From Saussurea involucrata (taxonomy: Eukaryota; Streptophyta; Magnoliopsida; Asterales; Asteraceae), in the NCBI GenBank assembly GCA_033807775.1, contig CM066321.1:45422850-45486849 (forward strand): a DNA stretch of 64,000 nucleotides, given 5' to 3'. Both the position numbers and the translations under genes were made by a program. Positions 31,208-41,567 of this stretch are shown here, in pieces. The notes beneath the pieces are model-generated. The model worked only from the letters and a program-made list of their open reading frames with translations. It was not told the DNA's origin and searched no databases. How positions within the stretch are numbered: position 1 is the stretch's first letter; every line of letters begins with the position of its first letter.

Positions 31208-31220
31208 AAGGGGGAGATGA
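31208..31220 (+). promoter_or_regulatory. E7 3' polypurine tract
   Basis: AAGGGGGAGATGA lies directly before the 3' LTR. Confidence 0.85.
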
Positions 31221-32636
31221 TGTAATACCCCGGGTAAGTCCGTTAGATAATTTAACTATAAGATATTATGTTTGGGGTAAGTTTGAATTAATTCATAAGT
31301 TTAAGGGTGTTTTGGTACTTATCATATAGTTTTAGCTAAAAGTCTAAATTGTTATCTAATACCTATTAGGTATCAGATAAACCTCAGTTCCTAAAAATAG
31401 AAAGTGTATGTGTGTGTGTGTGTTTTGAGAGAAAAGGAAGCAGAGGAAGAAAACGTACGGTTAGGGCTTCAAGTGATCGATTTGAAATCGATTTGGAGGT
31501 AAGTTCCTTTACAATTTGTGTTTATAATCAGTAGTATTAGACTTCTATCGGATTAGAATGTTTAATTTGAAGTATATACGTTTAATTTGAATCTGGGTAA
31601 AATGGAACCGACTGTGTTCTTGAGGACTCCCGGTGAAATCCCGGTATAGTCGACTCCCGGTAGTATGGAGTCCCGGTATTGTAGACTCCCGGTAACATGA
31701 ACTCCCGGTATTGATAACTCCCGGTACTGAGAAGTCCCGGTACCCTGTGTAGTCCCGGTAGTTGTTAAGTTTAGTGATACAGTTGAGAACTGGAACTGGT
31801 AGGCTTTATATGTTTGGCTAGTAAAGAGGTGTATGCACCTTAAATTGTTTCAGATTCTGTGGAGTCGTGGTAAGAGATAAGACCAATGTGAAAGGAGCTG
31901 GCGAGCGTGTGTAATAATCGAAACATGTGAGTTTTACTTTAAAAACGTTTTTAACTGGAATACATATACATATGGTTTGGGAATGTGATAATTGATGGTT
32001 ATTTGTTTATATGTGTGATATATGTGAATTATAATATATTGAGGTATTATATTTACATGAGTATTATAATGTGTTATAATACGTTGGCCGGGCGTAGGAC
32101 CGGTGTGTTTGGCTATAGAATCTGTATAGCGTTGTTTGGCTGTAGATGTTGTACAACGTTGTAAATTATTAGTTGGCTTGCTACCAACTAATATGGCCAG
32201 GAGGAATGAGAAGGGAAGGTACATGATATGTGAGCTTAATTGTATATATGTGATTGTGTTGCGTGATTTATATGAATGAAGTTATATAAATGGTTTCAAA
32301 CTAACAGGGATTTTCTCACTTAGACCATCGGGTCTAACCCTCATTTTTGTTTTAAAAATATGTATTCCAGGTGGTGGATTGAGTAAGAGCAAGTAATTAG
32401 AGTAACCGATGGATGGCTTTTGTGAAGGATTATATGATGAAGATTTTTGGCATGTTTAGCAGTTGTATTACAATATTAAGTGTTATGTATGTATTTAGTA
32501 CAAAGTTTGTATAGAATGGCTTCTGCTGATTGTAAAAGACTATGGGACCGAACTTGTAATATAATGTTTCGTTTGTTATATCAATGTTATGTTACATTAT
32601 GTGATTTGTTGTGTATATGGGAATTGGGTTGTTACA
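31221..32636 (+). repeat. E7 3' LTR (1,416 bp)
   Basis: It is similar to 26110-27559, with a shorter CCCGGTA array and scattered substitutions. Donor-like GTAAGTTCC is repeated near 31500. Short ORFs in both LTRs are not conserved proteins. Confidence 0.93.
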
Positions 32637-35330
32637 GGCAGAGAGCTCGTCCACCTCTGAAGAAGGTGAGGAAAGTGATGAGCTCCCTGTGTTTTCTAAC
32701 CCAATAGGAGCTGAGAGTCCTGTGAGTTTAGAACAAGATGTTCGTGTGAACACACATGTGCGATTTAGGACTCCTACCCCAACTGCCATGGCAAGCAAAT
32801 CATCTAGTCATGGTGTTCCAGACCATATGACTATTGAAATAGAGGTGCACACCTCGAACCCTAACCAACCTAGACCATCAGAGGCAACTCTTCATGCCTC
32901 TGATATGCACAATGCTGGGGAAGTTAAACTTGATAGTCTTACCCATTCGCCCAGGGTAATAGGTTAAACACACACGATGATGCCTCTGTGCCTCATCTAT
33001 CCAAGGAAGCCCAACATAGAAACCTGGGTAACTTCAGATTTACCCGCGAGGATTGTCTAACTCAGGGACAATGGAAAAGCCTAGTTTCACAAGGATTGGA
33101 TTGATTGGATCGCAATGTCAATTCCCACATTTACTTTACTCTCTCAGATTCTGAGGTGAGTGAGCATTTGTAAACAGAACACCCATAGATGATTCTCCTC
33201 TTAGAGAACATCAAGGATCGGGTGGAAGTCCTTCCAGAGGCAACCTCAAATCACCTCTAAAAGAAGGCCTCTCTGAACTCGAGAGAAACTTAGAGTCATG
33301 TGTTGACCCTAAGATTACCCCTTCTGATCTCATTACAAAGGTGGAGTTCACATAAGTTTGCAAGAAGATCAGAGACTCATTGAATGAGAATAAACTTACG
33401 ACAACAGGTATTAATGATCAGAGGTCTACAGTGGATGAATCTCTTAAGGGTGAGCTGAAAAATGTAAAGGATCAGTTAGCAGAGACATCCAGAGAGTAGT
33501 TGATTTGTAGAAAAAGGGCTCTGATGAATCACAGAAGCTGCAGTCAGAGATCAAAGCTCTGAAGGATGAACTTTATAACTACCAGAGGGAGACTGCCAAC
33601 AGAGTCATCCAACCTCCCTCTGAAGAACTGTCAGAAGCCAACCTCAACACCATCACAGAGGTTATCTCAAAGTCTATATCTGCTGCTTTTGCCAATCTAC
33701 CAACACCTTCTGTAGAGCCAACTCCTCCTGCTCCTGCTTCTACCTCTGCACGTCCAGACAATCTGCCAATCGCCAGAGGTTACATGGGAGCCTTCAGAAA
33801 ATAGGTCCTAACCAGAATGATGACAATATCAACCAAGTTCGTGGCCAAGGCACAAGCAATAGAGAAACATGTGCAGACCTCCCTTGATACTCACACTGTC
33901 AACTTCAAAGATCAAGTAGGTGAGGCCAGAGCTGCTGCGATGGAGCTGGAAGACACAATGAAGGATGCTGCTAAATTTTTTGATGACCGCATCTGTGACA
34001 TAGCTTCCAGAAAGAGACATGCCGCTGATGAGCCATCCAAAAGAGCATTCAAGAAGCATAAAATTGTTGTCGACAATGAGACTGATTCAGATATTGATGA
34101 TTCTAACTTATCGGGACAACAAAAGGGGGAGAATGATGAGGCTGACAATAAGGTTGATTACACATTCAAGGATAAAACCCTTAAAACAAATGATGCAGAA
34201 ACTTCTACCTCAGCAGAACCCATAGTAGAAACCATTATCCTTGATACACCAAACACCTCACCCACAAGAAATGAACCAGAGAGGCCAAACCAAGCCTCTG
34301 CTGAAGAAAACCTTAACCAACCCTAACCAAACCTTGATACCACCATGATCGTCCGTGACTCATACCAGAATGAAACTCCAAAAACCATGGAGATCTTGAC
34401 AGAAGAAGATAAAGCCGAGATAGAAAAGGCTGAGAAATAGAAATATGACAGAGGTAAGGGCTAAATGACAGAAGAACGTTACCCAGATCAGATAATACCA
34501 GAAGTTCTCTCTGTCATCAATGCTGAAATCTACACAGAGCCCAACACTGAAATTGTTCCAGAGGCACAAGCACAAATACCACCATAACGACTAGCATCAG
34601 AGAACTACACACGCCAAGAACATCCACCATTTTTTGAAGAGGTCTTTCATTATCTCTATGCTGACAGAGATCTCATCCAACAGGACTCAGTACCCATCAA
34701 CTCAAGGTTGAACCCCAAAAGAGACCATAAGTTGGATAATGCAAGAAGAAGATTCATCATAGAGAAGACCAACATTGGTGGAAGTGTCTATCAAGAACTT
34801 GGCATCATAAAGATCCAACACATCAACCACATAACGTTTGCCTACAACAAGGTACTCTACCATGAATACATTATCCAAAGGACTGACAACCAGATGCATG
34901 TGTTCAATGACAATGATCTGGTACTCATCAATCCCTATGATCTGCTACAACTGCATGCCTACTGTGTAAATTTCTCAGATTGAGGAAGACTGCCAGAACT
35001 ATAAGATACGAAGTTAAACTGGCTATGGAGGAACATGTGAATCTCAGAACCCAGTTAGAGTTTCAGCATGGCATCACTTTTGAATTGGAGAATTTGAGCA
35101 TTGGTCCCCTAAATGAAAGCATTGAGGGACTCGAACACTATCCCTCTGGTAGCTGAACCTGAAGCCTTTATTGTACGTCATGAGGGAATCTAGAAGGCCA
35201 TCCGTTCATCAGAAGTGCCTAAGTACTCTACTCAATCTCTGAAGTACTTGAGGAAATTGTACAAGGTCGTGTTGGAAGCTCGAAATGCCCAGATCAAATC
35301 ATCAGAAGCTACCTCAAGAACATAGACCTT
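32637..35330 (+). pseudogene. E6 accessory ORF, central and C-terminal segment
   Basis: Past E7 the aORF resumes with a Glu/Ser-rich acidic stretch (SSSTSEEGEESDELP). A region with several stops and frameshifts follows. Then comes a helical, coiled-coil-like piece (33817-34000, KAQAIEKHVQTSLDTHTVNF) and a basic motif (SRKRHAADEPSKRAFKKHK), then acidic sequence. The conserved C-terminal domain (34620-34983) has HEYIIQRTDNQMHVFNDNDL and LINPYDLLQLHAYC, aligning with the RTDEKEWNFSEADF block of E3. Decayed sequence with more stops continues to about 35330. I cannot define a single intact frame. Confidence 0.6.
34119..34133 (+). promoter_or_regulatory. Internal polypurine tract within E6 aORF
   Basis: AAAAGGGGGAGAA lies in frame as Gln-Lys-Gly-Glu, just after the basic motif, as in the other three aORFs. 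Confidence 0.45.
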
Positions 35331-35540
35331 ACCCTAGAATTTAGGGGATTAATCATGAAATTTGATAGAATTCTTAGAGGCAACTTTTATGATTAGATTT
35401 ACTATCTTTTTGTACTGCAATGTAACTTATCTTTAAAAGAAGTAAATGCTTTTACAGAGGATGATTTTCTCCTCTTTGTCTTTATTTAGCTTATCTCTGT
35501 AGTATAGCAAAATTTGTATTTTCAATACTTAGGGGGAGAT
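35331..35540 (+). other. E6 3' untranslated region and polypurine tract
   Basis: AT-rich sequence without an ORF ends in ACTTAGGGGGAGAT (35527-35540) directly before the LTR. Confidence 0.7.
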
Positions 35541-36176
35541 TGTTAGCCCCAAGTATGTCCATGTAAAAGTATTGAAAATATCACAAGTCTGAAGACATAA
35601 AAGATAGCCTAGAAGACTTAGCAGAAGATCAACAGAAGAACGTCAGAGACCAAACGTCAGACACCAAGACCATCAGAAGACCATCAGAGCTCTGGCAAAT
35701 GATCTCTGATGACCAAGACCTCTGTGAAGTCGAAGACTCGTAGAATTTCTCTAAGTGTTAGATTAGTGTTTACACTTTCCATGTCAGCCCTAAAGGACAA
35801 CGACATAATTTCCACGTGTCATTCCAGGGTTTGATAGTACACTGATTTACACTTTATCAGGCTATAAATAGTGAGTAGTGGAGCACACAATTGTAAGAAT
35901 TCCTGCAAGAGCACACTCACTGCATATTCCATTCCACGATCATTTGTACGATTGTAGCCTGAGATACTTCAGAAGATTACACACACACTTAGGTGTTCTT
36001 CTTATTTAATATACGAGTAGTTTGTTTTTATTCATATCTTGTTTACTGTTCCAGTATATTATTATTCTCTTATTGTTCTTGCTTAAACAAGCACTCATGA
36101 TCAAATAGTATTATTATGCTTCCGCTATCTTTGATATATATCTTTGAATGAGACAAGGTGAATCTGGGAACCAACA
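35541..36176 (+). repeat. E6 3' LTR (636 bp)
   Basis: It starts TGTTAGCCCC and ends GGGAACCAACA. A TATA-like GGCTATAAATAG is near 35861-35872. The ends match the LTR of E1, though the middle differs, so they are related families. Confidence 0.88.
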
Positions 36177-36181
36177 TATAT

Positions 36182-36814
36182 CTTTGAGATCCTTTGAGAG
36201 TTTAAGACACATGGTATAACTGTCCCAACTTTCAGGAAGACAGTCCAAGAATTTTGTTTGGGTCTTATAATTAGAGTAGGTCCTACCAACTATTCTTAAA
36301 TCAATTAATAAGTAGTTAAAGCATTGGTGTACCTCAGATAAAGATTAATTCTTACCACAAATGAAACTTTCATATTGTCTTACCAAATTTATCTTTCCGG
36401 ATTCTTGTACTTCAGATGTACCTTCATATTGAACACAGATTGTGTCCCACATGGCTTTAGATGTTTTGAGGTTCATTACAGAATGATAGACCTCATAAGG
36501 TAGAGCCATAGATATCACTAATCTAGATTTGGTATCAATGGAAACTTTCCTCTTGTCTTCATCAGTCCATTGAGAGAGTTATTTAAGAATCTCTGTTCAG
36601 GTATGGAAGGAAAGGTAACAGTGGCAGGAACTGCAGCATATATGATAAATGGAACATAGGGTCTATTTTCAACATAGTAAGGCATAGTGGGATCTATACC
36701 TTCAAGAAAAAGCATCATTCGATCTTTCCAGAGATTAAAGTTATCTCGACTAAATCAAGGAGGTTTTGCAAGAACACTATTGTCTATGTAGTTTGTGTTT
36801 GAGTTGAGTGCCAT
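36182..36814 (-). pseudogene. gag: E8 gag N-terminus
   Basis: ATG at 36812-36814 gives MALNSNTNYIDNSVLAKPP, then a stop, then FSRDNFNLWKDRMMLFLEG, the standard start of a copia Gag (a DNF-W-LWK-like block). A further stop lies near 36580. The frame breaks before the E6 boundary, so this is a decayed remnant. Confidence 0.68.
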
Positions 36815-36876
36815 TTGAAGAATATCAAGGAAGAGAAAATTATAAGCAAGATCTTGTTTATGAGATTAAACAATCT

Positions 36877-36888
36877 GCTCTGATACCA
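36877..36888 (-). other. E8 primer-binding site (tRNA-iMet)
   Basis: GCTCTGATACCA on the plus strand, two bases before the LTR. Confidence 0.9.
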
Positions 36889-36890
36889 CT

Positions 36891-37150
36891 TGTTGGCCCC
36901 GTAGGGGTTATATAAGTACAATAGTTTGTAGAAAAGGAGGGGGGGTTGAATACAAACACAATTTTTTGGTTTTCTAAATAGCTTATTGATAAATCAAATT
37001 ACAATTTACAGTTTGTTGCGGAATAAGATTAAGTAAACCTAATCTAAACAAACTTGAGAATCACAAAGTGTTCTTGCACTAAGAAGATAGAGAGAAAGGA
37101 TAAGTAGAAAAACAAAGGTTTTCTATGCACTAAGTAGTTCAGAAGAGATC
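36891..37150 (-). repeat. E8 5' LTR, partial
   Basis: It starts on the plus strand TGTTGGCCCC. It is cut at 37150 by the insertion of E9; the rest should lie to the right of E9 outside the window. AGATC (37146-37150) would be the E9 target site. Confidence 0.8.
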
Positions 37151-37375
37151 TGTGATCCCAGAAACAAGTATTATCAAGTAAGAATCGGCAAACTCCATCT
37201 CTATATTAATGATGTCACAAGTAACAAAGATACAGAGAGAGTTTGAATAAGATGTACAATGAGATCTCTACACAAAAGAGCAAGTTCTAGGCTATTTATA
37301 CCTAGAGACTAATATTACATAAATGGTCCTGCAACTTTGATACAACTAGAAATATTGCACTAACAGTCTCCCCCT
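37151..37375 (-). repeat. E9 3' LTR (225 bp)
   Basis: Plus strand TGTGATCCCAGAAAC to GCACTAACA. It is similar in length and plan to the E3 LTR but clearly diverged. It is preceded on the element sense strand by AAAAAGGGGGAGA (37376-37389). Confidence 0.88.
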
Positions 37376-37389
37376 TTTTATCCAAAGTT
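37376..37389 (-). promoter_or_regulatory. E9 3' polypurine tract
   Basis: Minus-strand AAAAAGGGGGAGAC lies directly before the LTR. Confidence 0.85.
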
Positions 37390-37398
37390 GAACAAGAG

Positions 37399-38931
37399 CT
37401 ATTCAAATTGCTCCGGAGGAGTATACTTTTTTCTTATGCCGAAGATGATCTCAAATCTTCTCAGAGCATTTCTGTATTCTAGTCTGTTTTCAATTGCTTC
37501 CAAGGCTCTGTTGATCAACTGCTTCTCTTTAGGCAACAAAGGCACCAACTTCTTCTCATCAAGTCTGATCTTCCCGTTCAGTTGAATCTTTATCAGCTTG
37601 AAGGTTCCATCATTGTATTTGTTTGCCTCAATGAAACGTAGTAGCTTCTTCTTCTTTTCATTGAAATATACTATACCAAACTCAGGCTTTTCAAGAATCT
37701 TGTAAGCTGGAATACCTTGGATATCATAAAGTCTCTGTTTGGGTTTCAAAATGTTCACTTTGATCTGCCCGGCTTCCAACCCCATCTGGAAATCAGTCAA
37801 GTAAGAAAACTTTACTAAATTCTTCATGAACCGCTTCACTAACTAATAAGCCTCATACCAAGTTTTATCTTTCTTCAGAGTTCTGGATAGAATATCATAC
37901 AATATGTAGAAGTCTTCACTGGTAAGGAACTTGAAATCCGCTTCAGTAACGACCATTCTTTACCATCAGTTATGTACACAGTGAACTTCGGATACCAAAT
38001 ATTTAGCAACTTCTGAGATTCTATCTTGACAATCTTTACAATCTCCTTCTCCATTTTCACCCAATTCATATTTTGATCCTTATTCTTCATTATGATAAAG
38101 ATATTCCACCTGAAGTAAGGACGGTAACTTCTCAATTGAATACAACTTGATAAGATCTATCGGCTGAACATTTTTCACAAAAAGATCTCTCTGGATATCA
38201 TCTTGGAAAGGTGTCAAAATTCTGATTCTGTGCCATCTTCTTTCAAGGTTGGGCTCTCTGTCAATAAGTTGTTGAAACACACGAATTTCAGCCTAAAAAC
38301 ATGATCTTTAAAAATACCTTCTGGAATATCAGGAATGTTTAAGTGTTGTACGCCAATAACTGGATCATCTACCTTTGGCTCATCATCCCTTGAATCATCT
38401 GGTTGAGTATTTACGGCATCAAACACATTGTCCAATTCCTCCTTTATTCTTACCACAGTTCTTTCAGGTTCATCTTCTGAATCAACATAAATGATGTCCT
38501 GAATCATACTATTCGCCAATTTTTCTTCTTCATTTCTTTTATCATTTCCCACATGCTTTTCAACCGTCGGAATGATATCAACAAGAATATTTTCCACATT
38601 ACCCCCAGTCTACTTGTCACCTTTAGTATTTAACCCTGTATCATTTTCAACACTACCAATCTCAACTCCAGAACCAATTTCTTTACCAACTTTTTGTCTC
38701 TTACTACTCTCCCCCTCATGATGCTCATGATCAGGATCGTGGTCATCATGTCTTCGTTTTGAATTCTAGGCTTGAGATTTACAGGATTGCTCAAGAACTA
38801 CAATTCTGTCAGGAAGAGTTTGAAAGCTAGAAGTCATGGCTTGGGTTAATTGTTGGATGGATTGTTGTATGGCTTAGATATCTGATTTGGTGGGTAATTG
38901 GGTTTGGATTTCAGTTTGTCTTCTTAAGAGG
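37399..38931 (-). pseudogene. E9 accessory ORF, C-terminal segment
   Basis: This is the counterpart of 4284-5600 in E3. In order leftward: helix region reaching the E10 insertion point (RRQTEIQTQLP), the basic motif SKRRHDDHDPDHEHHEGE (about 38770-38700), and an acidic linker. The C-terminal domain has VKNVQPIDLIKLYSIEKLP, a FTVYITDGKEW block, LTDFQMGLEAGQ and KPEFGIVY, and it ends near 37399 shortly after RRFEIIF. Frameshifts near 38080 and 37870 and a few stops break it. Strong block-by-block similarity with E3 suggests long-term conservation of the protein before decay. Confidence 0.7.
38705..38718 (-). promoter_or_regulatory. Internal polypurine tract within E9 aORF
   Basis: The minus strand reads GAGGGGGAGAGT in the HHEGE coding region, as in E3. 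Confidence 0.45.
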
Positions 38932-39186
38932 TGTGAAATCCCAAATCTAGCAAGAAATCAAGAATGATGTAGAGAGAGAATCTAGAGAGAACTTGTCATC
39001 CATATATTGAACTCTAAAGTGTAAATGACAAAATGATCAAGAGGTTTACAAGAGAGATCTAGATTCACTCTAACAAAGAACTAGACATGCCTATTTATAC
39101 CCATAACATACAAGGTATAAAGGCACAGCTAACTAATACAATACATTGACTTTACAGTAAATCTTGAATACAACAATGCTCTAACA
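38932..39186 (-). repeat. E10 3' LTR, family a (255 bp)
   Basis: Plus strand TGTGAAATCCC to TGCTCTAACA. It matches 44165-44396 almost perfectly over 232 bp (about 3 differences). A TATA-like GGTATAAATAGG (minus) lies near 39090-39101. Confidence 0.93.
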
Positions 39187-40015
39187 ATCTCCCCCTTTGG
39201 ATTCAAGATTTAAAAAAATATGACAGCAGTCTTCAGCTCTTTGTAAAGTCAATCTTCTCCAACAGACACTCTATCAAACCATCTTCAAATAGCTTTATCT
39301 CCACTAGTTCACGGCGAACTATATGCTTTGACACTCTTTAAGAACTCAGCTTTGAAGAATCTTCAGACAAACATGAAAAGTCATTGTCTTTTTCTTTGAA
39401 AAATCGACCTTCTTCAATACAATCTTCAACAGATTGTCTTCAAGTCTTGAACATGGATTTCATATCTTTATATAGAACCATCAATTCGGAACAAGATAAA
39501 TCAGAAACGATTAGAGTTTGGATCAGAAAGATGTGAAACCATCCACATTGTTGAACTTTTAGGTGTAAGCGCATTCCGAGAACCACTCAGAACTAAGATA
39601 ACCAAATTCGGTGTAAGCGCATTCCGAGAACCACTCAGAACTAAGATAACCAAATTCGGTGTAAGCGCATTCCGAGAACCACTCAGAACTAAGATAACCA
39701 AATTCAGCAACATTTAGACTTCACATGATCCTTCTCCCCCTGATCTTCAGTCTTTGTTCACGAATCTTTGACTTGAAAGCTCTTTGACATGAAATATCTT
39801 TGATTTGAAAACTCTTTGACATGAAATTGAAATTAAACTTTTCTCCCCCTTTTTCGATGATGGTGAGCATCATAATCATCGAAAACCATTTTCAATTTCA
39901 GTCGTGTCTTTGAGTATTTCTAACAATCTCCTCCTTAGAGAATAACCTTGCTCCCCCTCAAAGTAAGAATTCTGGAGCAATTTGTTTTCTCCCCCTGAAA
40001 GTATGCATATATTTC
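39187..40015 (-). promoter_or_regulatory. E10 multiple polypurine tracts
   Basis: At least five minus-strand GGGGGAGA-type tracts occur, at about 39189, 39731, 39843, 39951 and 39990. This is the same multi-tract layout as E5. Confidence 0.75.
39562..39705 (-). repeat. 48-bp tandem repeat, three copies
   Basis: Three near-identical 48-bp units start GGTGTAAGCGCATTCCGAG. Because 48 is a multiple of three, they create a spurious repetitive ORF. A single related copy is at about 44795-44845. Confidence 0.9.
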
Positions 40016-40563
40016 AATAACGTACAGTATTTGAAATTGTAGCACAAATTTTAAAACAAGTTTACACAAGGAAAATAAAATTCATTGAATTTCATTTTAT
40101 AACTACAAACATTTGATCATTTGAAAACTTTACAAAAGAAATTCAACTTAATGAAATTTAACAGATTTTTCAGTCAAATGAAATCAAATGCATGTGTTTG
40201 GATTCAAGAACAAATCATCATTGTATATCAAGTTAAAAAAGTTCAGTTTCAACCCCTTTATTAAATCTATTTGGTGTGCTAGCATGGGAAATATGATTAG
40301 CTTCAAGCATATGCAATTCTAAAACATGTAAGAATACTTTGCTCAAGTCACACTATTTGTCCAAAATCAGAATTTCACAAATTTACGGGTTTATCGCAAC
40401 TTTGTATTTTCCCAAGTATCAAAAGATGTGTGGTCATTGGCATCTTTTCTTTTGTGCTCATTGGCATCTTTTGATTTTGTGCCCATTGGCATCTTTTGAT
40501 TTCGTGCACATTGGCATCTTTTGATCAAAAAGTTTAGTAAGAATAAGATACACCGTTAAACAT

Positions 40564-40835
40564 GACTTTCTATCTGGTTCTATAGCAGGATTTGGGTTAG
40601 CAGATCCCAGACCAGTTGGCCTTAGGTGCTAGGTGTCGAGCACCCCTTAGAACTTAATTTCCCAAACCAGAAAGGCCACATCGATATATCTTAAACCCAT
40701 TTGTACCAGTAGAACATGGCTTTCTATCTGGTTCTATTGCAGGATTTGGGTCAGCCGATCCCAGACCAGTTGATCTTAGGGACTAGGTGTCGAGCACCCC
40801 TTAGGACTTACTCTCCCAAACCAGAAAGGCCACAG
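40564..40835 (-). ncRNA. Tandem dimer of a structured non-coding unit in E10
   Basis: This matches the dimer in E5. The small hairpins read, on the minus strand, AGGCC-AACT-GGTCT (40609-40622) and AGATC-AACT-GGTCT (40763-40776). Compared with E5 the stem changes are compensatory or give G-U pairs, while the AACT loop is invariant. Confidence 0.6.
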
Positions 40836-41281
40836 GTACAAACTTTCAAACTAAATGATAGTGCAACAATTTTATTTCAATCACTTGGTTCTAAAACATA
40901 GTGCTTTGCCCATATTTTCATTTTCATCCATCATTCTGACATATAGGATTTTTGAGCATTATATTCTATATAAGTCCAGATTCATATAACTTTGAGCATT
41001 CAGCATAATTTCATTCATGTTTTGCTGACCTTTCGATTTATTTCAGAGGTGAAAGTTGAAACAAATCTAACTCAGATAATACAAAAATACTTGTAAAATC
41101 ATCTTTTAGCACACATTTAATTCATTGAATGAAAATTGAAAATTTTATCTCATTGAATTAAATTTGTAAAGATTCAAGTTTTCAAAGTGGTAGAAACAAA
41201 ATATAATCCAATGTTACCTTTTACCACGTTCCTTGAAACAGAAAGATGTAACAGTTAAAGATATCACCTGAGAAATGTGAG

Positions 41282-41481
41282 TTCTAAACTGATTTGTTTA
41301 GAAGTCTTAGTCTTTGAAGTACGGGTTTTGAACTGATATGTTCAAAAGCCAAAAACATTGAAGCACGGGTCCTGAATTGATGTATTCAGAAACCAAAATC
41401 TCTTTTAAGTGTGGGTCCTAAACTGATATGTTTAGAAACCATTGTCGTTGAAGCACGGGTTTTGAACTGATATGTTCAAAA
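41282..41481 (-). ncRNA. Array of five hairpins in E10 (predicted structured RNA)
   Basis: Five stem-loops are spaced 42-46 bp apart, starting at 41282, 41326, 41372, 41418 and 41460. Each has a 6-nt TGATNT loop on the plus strand. The stems are TTCTAAAC/GTTTAGAA, TTTTGAAC/GTTCAAAA, CTGAAT/ATTCAG, CTAAAC/GTTTAG and TTTTGAAC/GTTCAAAA. An ACGGGT-type motif separates units. Paired changes support selection on the fold. Confidence 0.65.
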
Positions 41482-41567
41482 GCCAATGTCTCTTTACTCC
41501 CCCTTAATGGTACAAGTAATCTTCTTCCGAGAGTTCAACGCTTTGCTTCTAAATCTGCAAAAACAGG

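Larger units (their letters stand above)
26110..32636 (+). mobile_element. E7: Ty3/gypsy element with internal pol deletion (6.5 kb)
   Basis: Two related LTRs of 1,450 and 1,416 bp starting TGTAATACCCCGGG bound gag, protease, RT and the beginning of RNase H. The sequence then jumps to the integrase C-terminal/chromodomain region. Flanks GGCAA (26105-26109) and GGCAG (32637-32641) match at four of five bases. It is non-autonomous because of the deletion, a gag frameshift and later stops. Confidence 0.9.
25536..36176 (+). mobile_element. E6: copia element, 3' part, split by E7
   Basis: Accessory ORF, polypurine tract and 3' LTR of a plus-strand copia element. Its left part lies beyond E2 (outside the window) and it is interrupted by gypsy E7. 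The LTR ends GGGAACCAACA like E1. It is inserted in the gag of E8 (flank TATAT at 36177-36181). Confidence 0.78.
36177..37150 (-). mobile_element. E8: oldest copia element, gag and LTR fragments
   Basis: This is a minus-strand copia 5' region: gag N-terminus, primer-binding site and part of the LTR. E6 cuts it on the left and E9 cuts its LTR on the right, so it is the lowest layer visible in the stack. Confidence 0.75.
40016..41567 (-). other. E10 3' non-coding structured region
   Basis: This is collinear with E5 10640-12050. It holds a TTGGCATCTTTTGAT tandem array (40437-40525), the structured tandem dimer (40564-40835) and the hairpin array (41282-41481). An acceptor-like TTTTTGCAG (about 41555-41563) follows the ORF stop. 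No ORF is supported. Confidence 0.7.

Noticed and set aside
26857..32224. Two nearly identical 96-codon minus-strand ORFs in the E7 region (26857-27147 and 31934-32224)
   Set aside because: They are the same LTR position read twice, antisense to the element, with low-complexity composition. Their similarity is due to LTR duplication, not gene conservation.
36177..36890. A host gene between E6 and E9
   Set aside because: The reading frame and the adjacent primer-binding site show that it is the start of a copia gag (E8).
39501..39713. ORF with a 16-residue repeat
   Set aside because: It is caused by the 48-bp tandem repeat lying in non-coding DNA between polypurine tracts.
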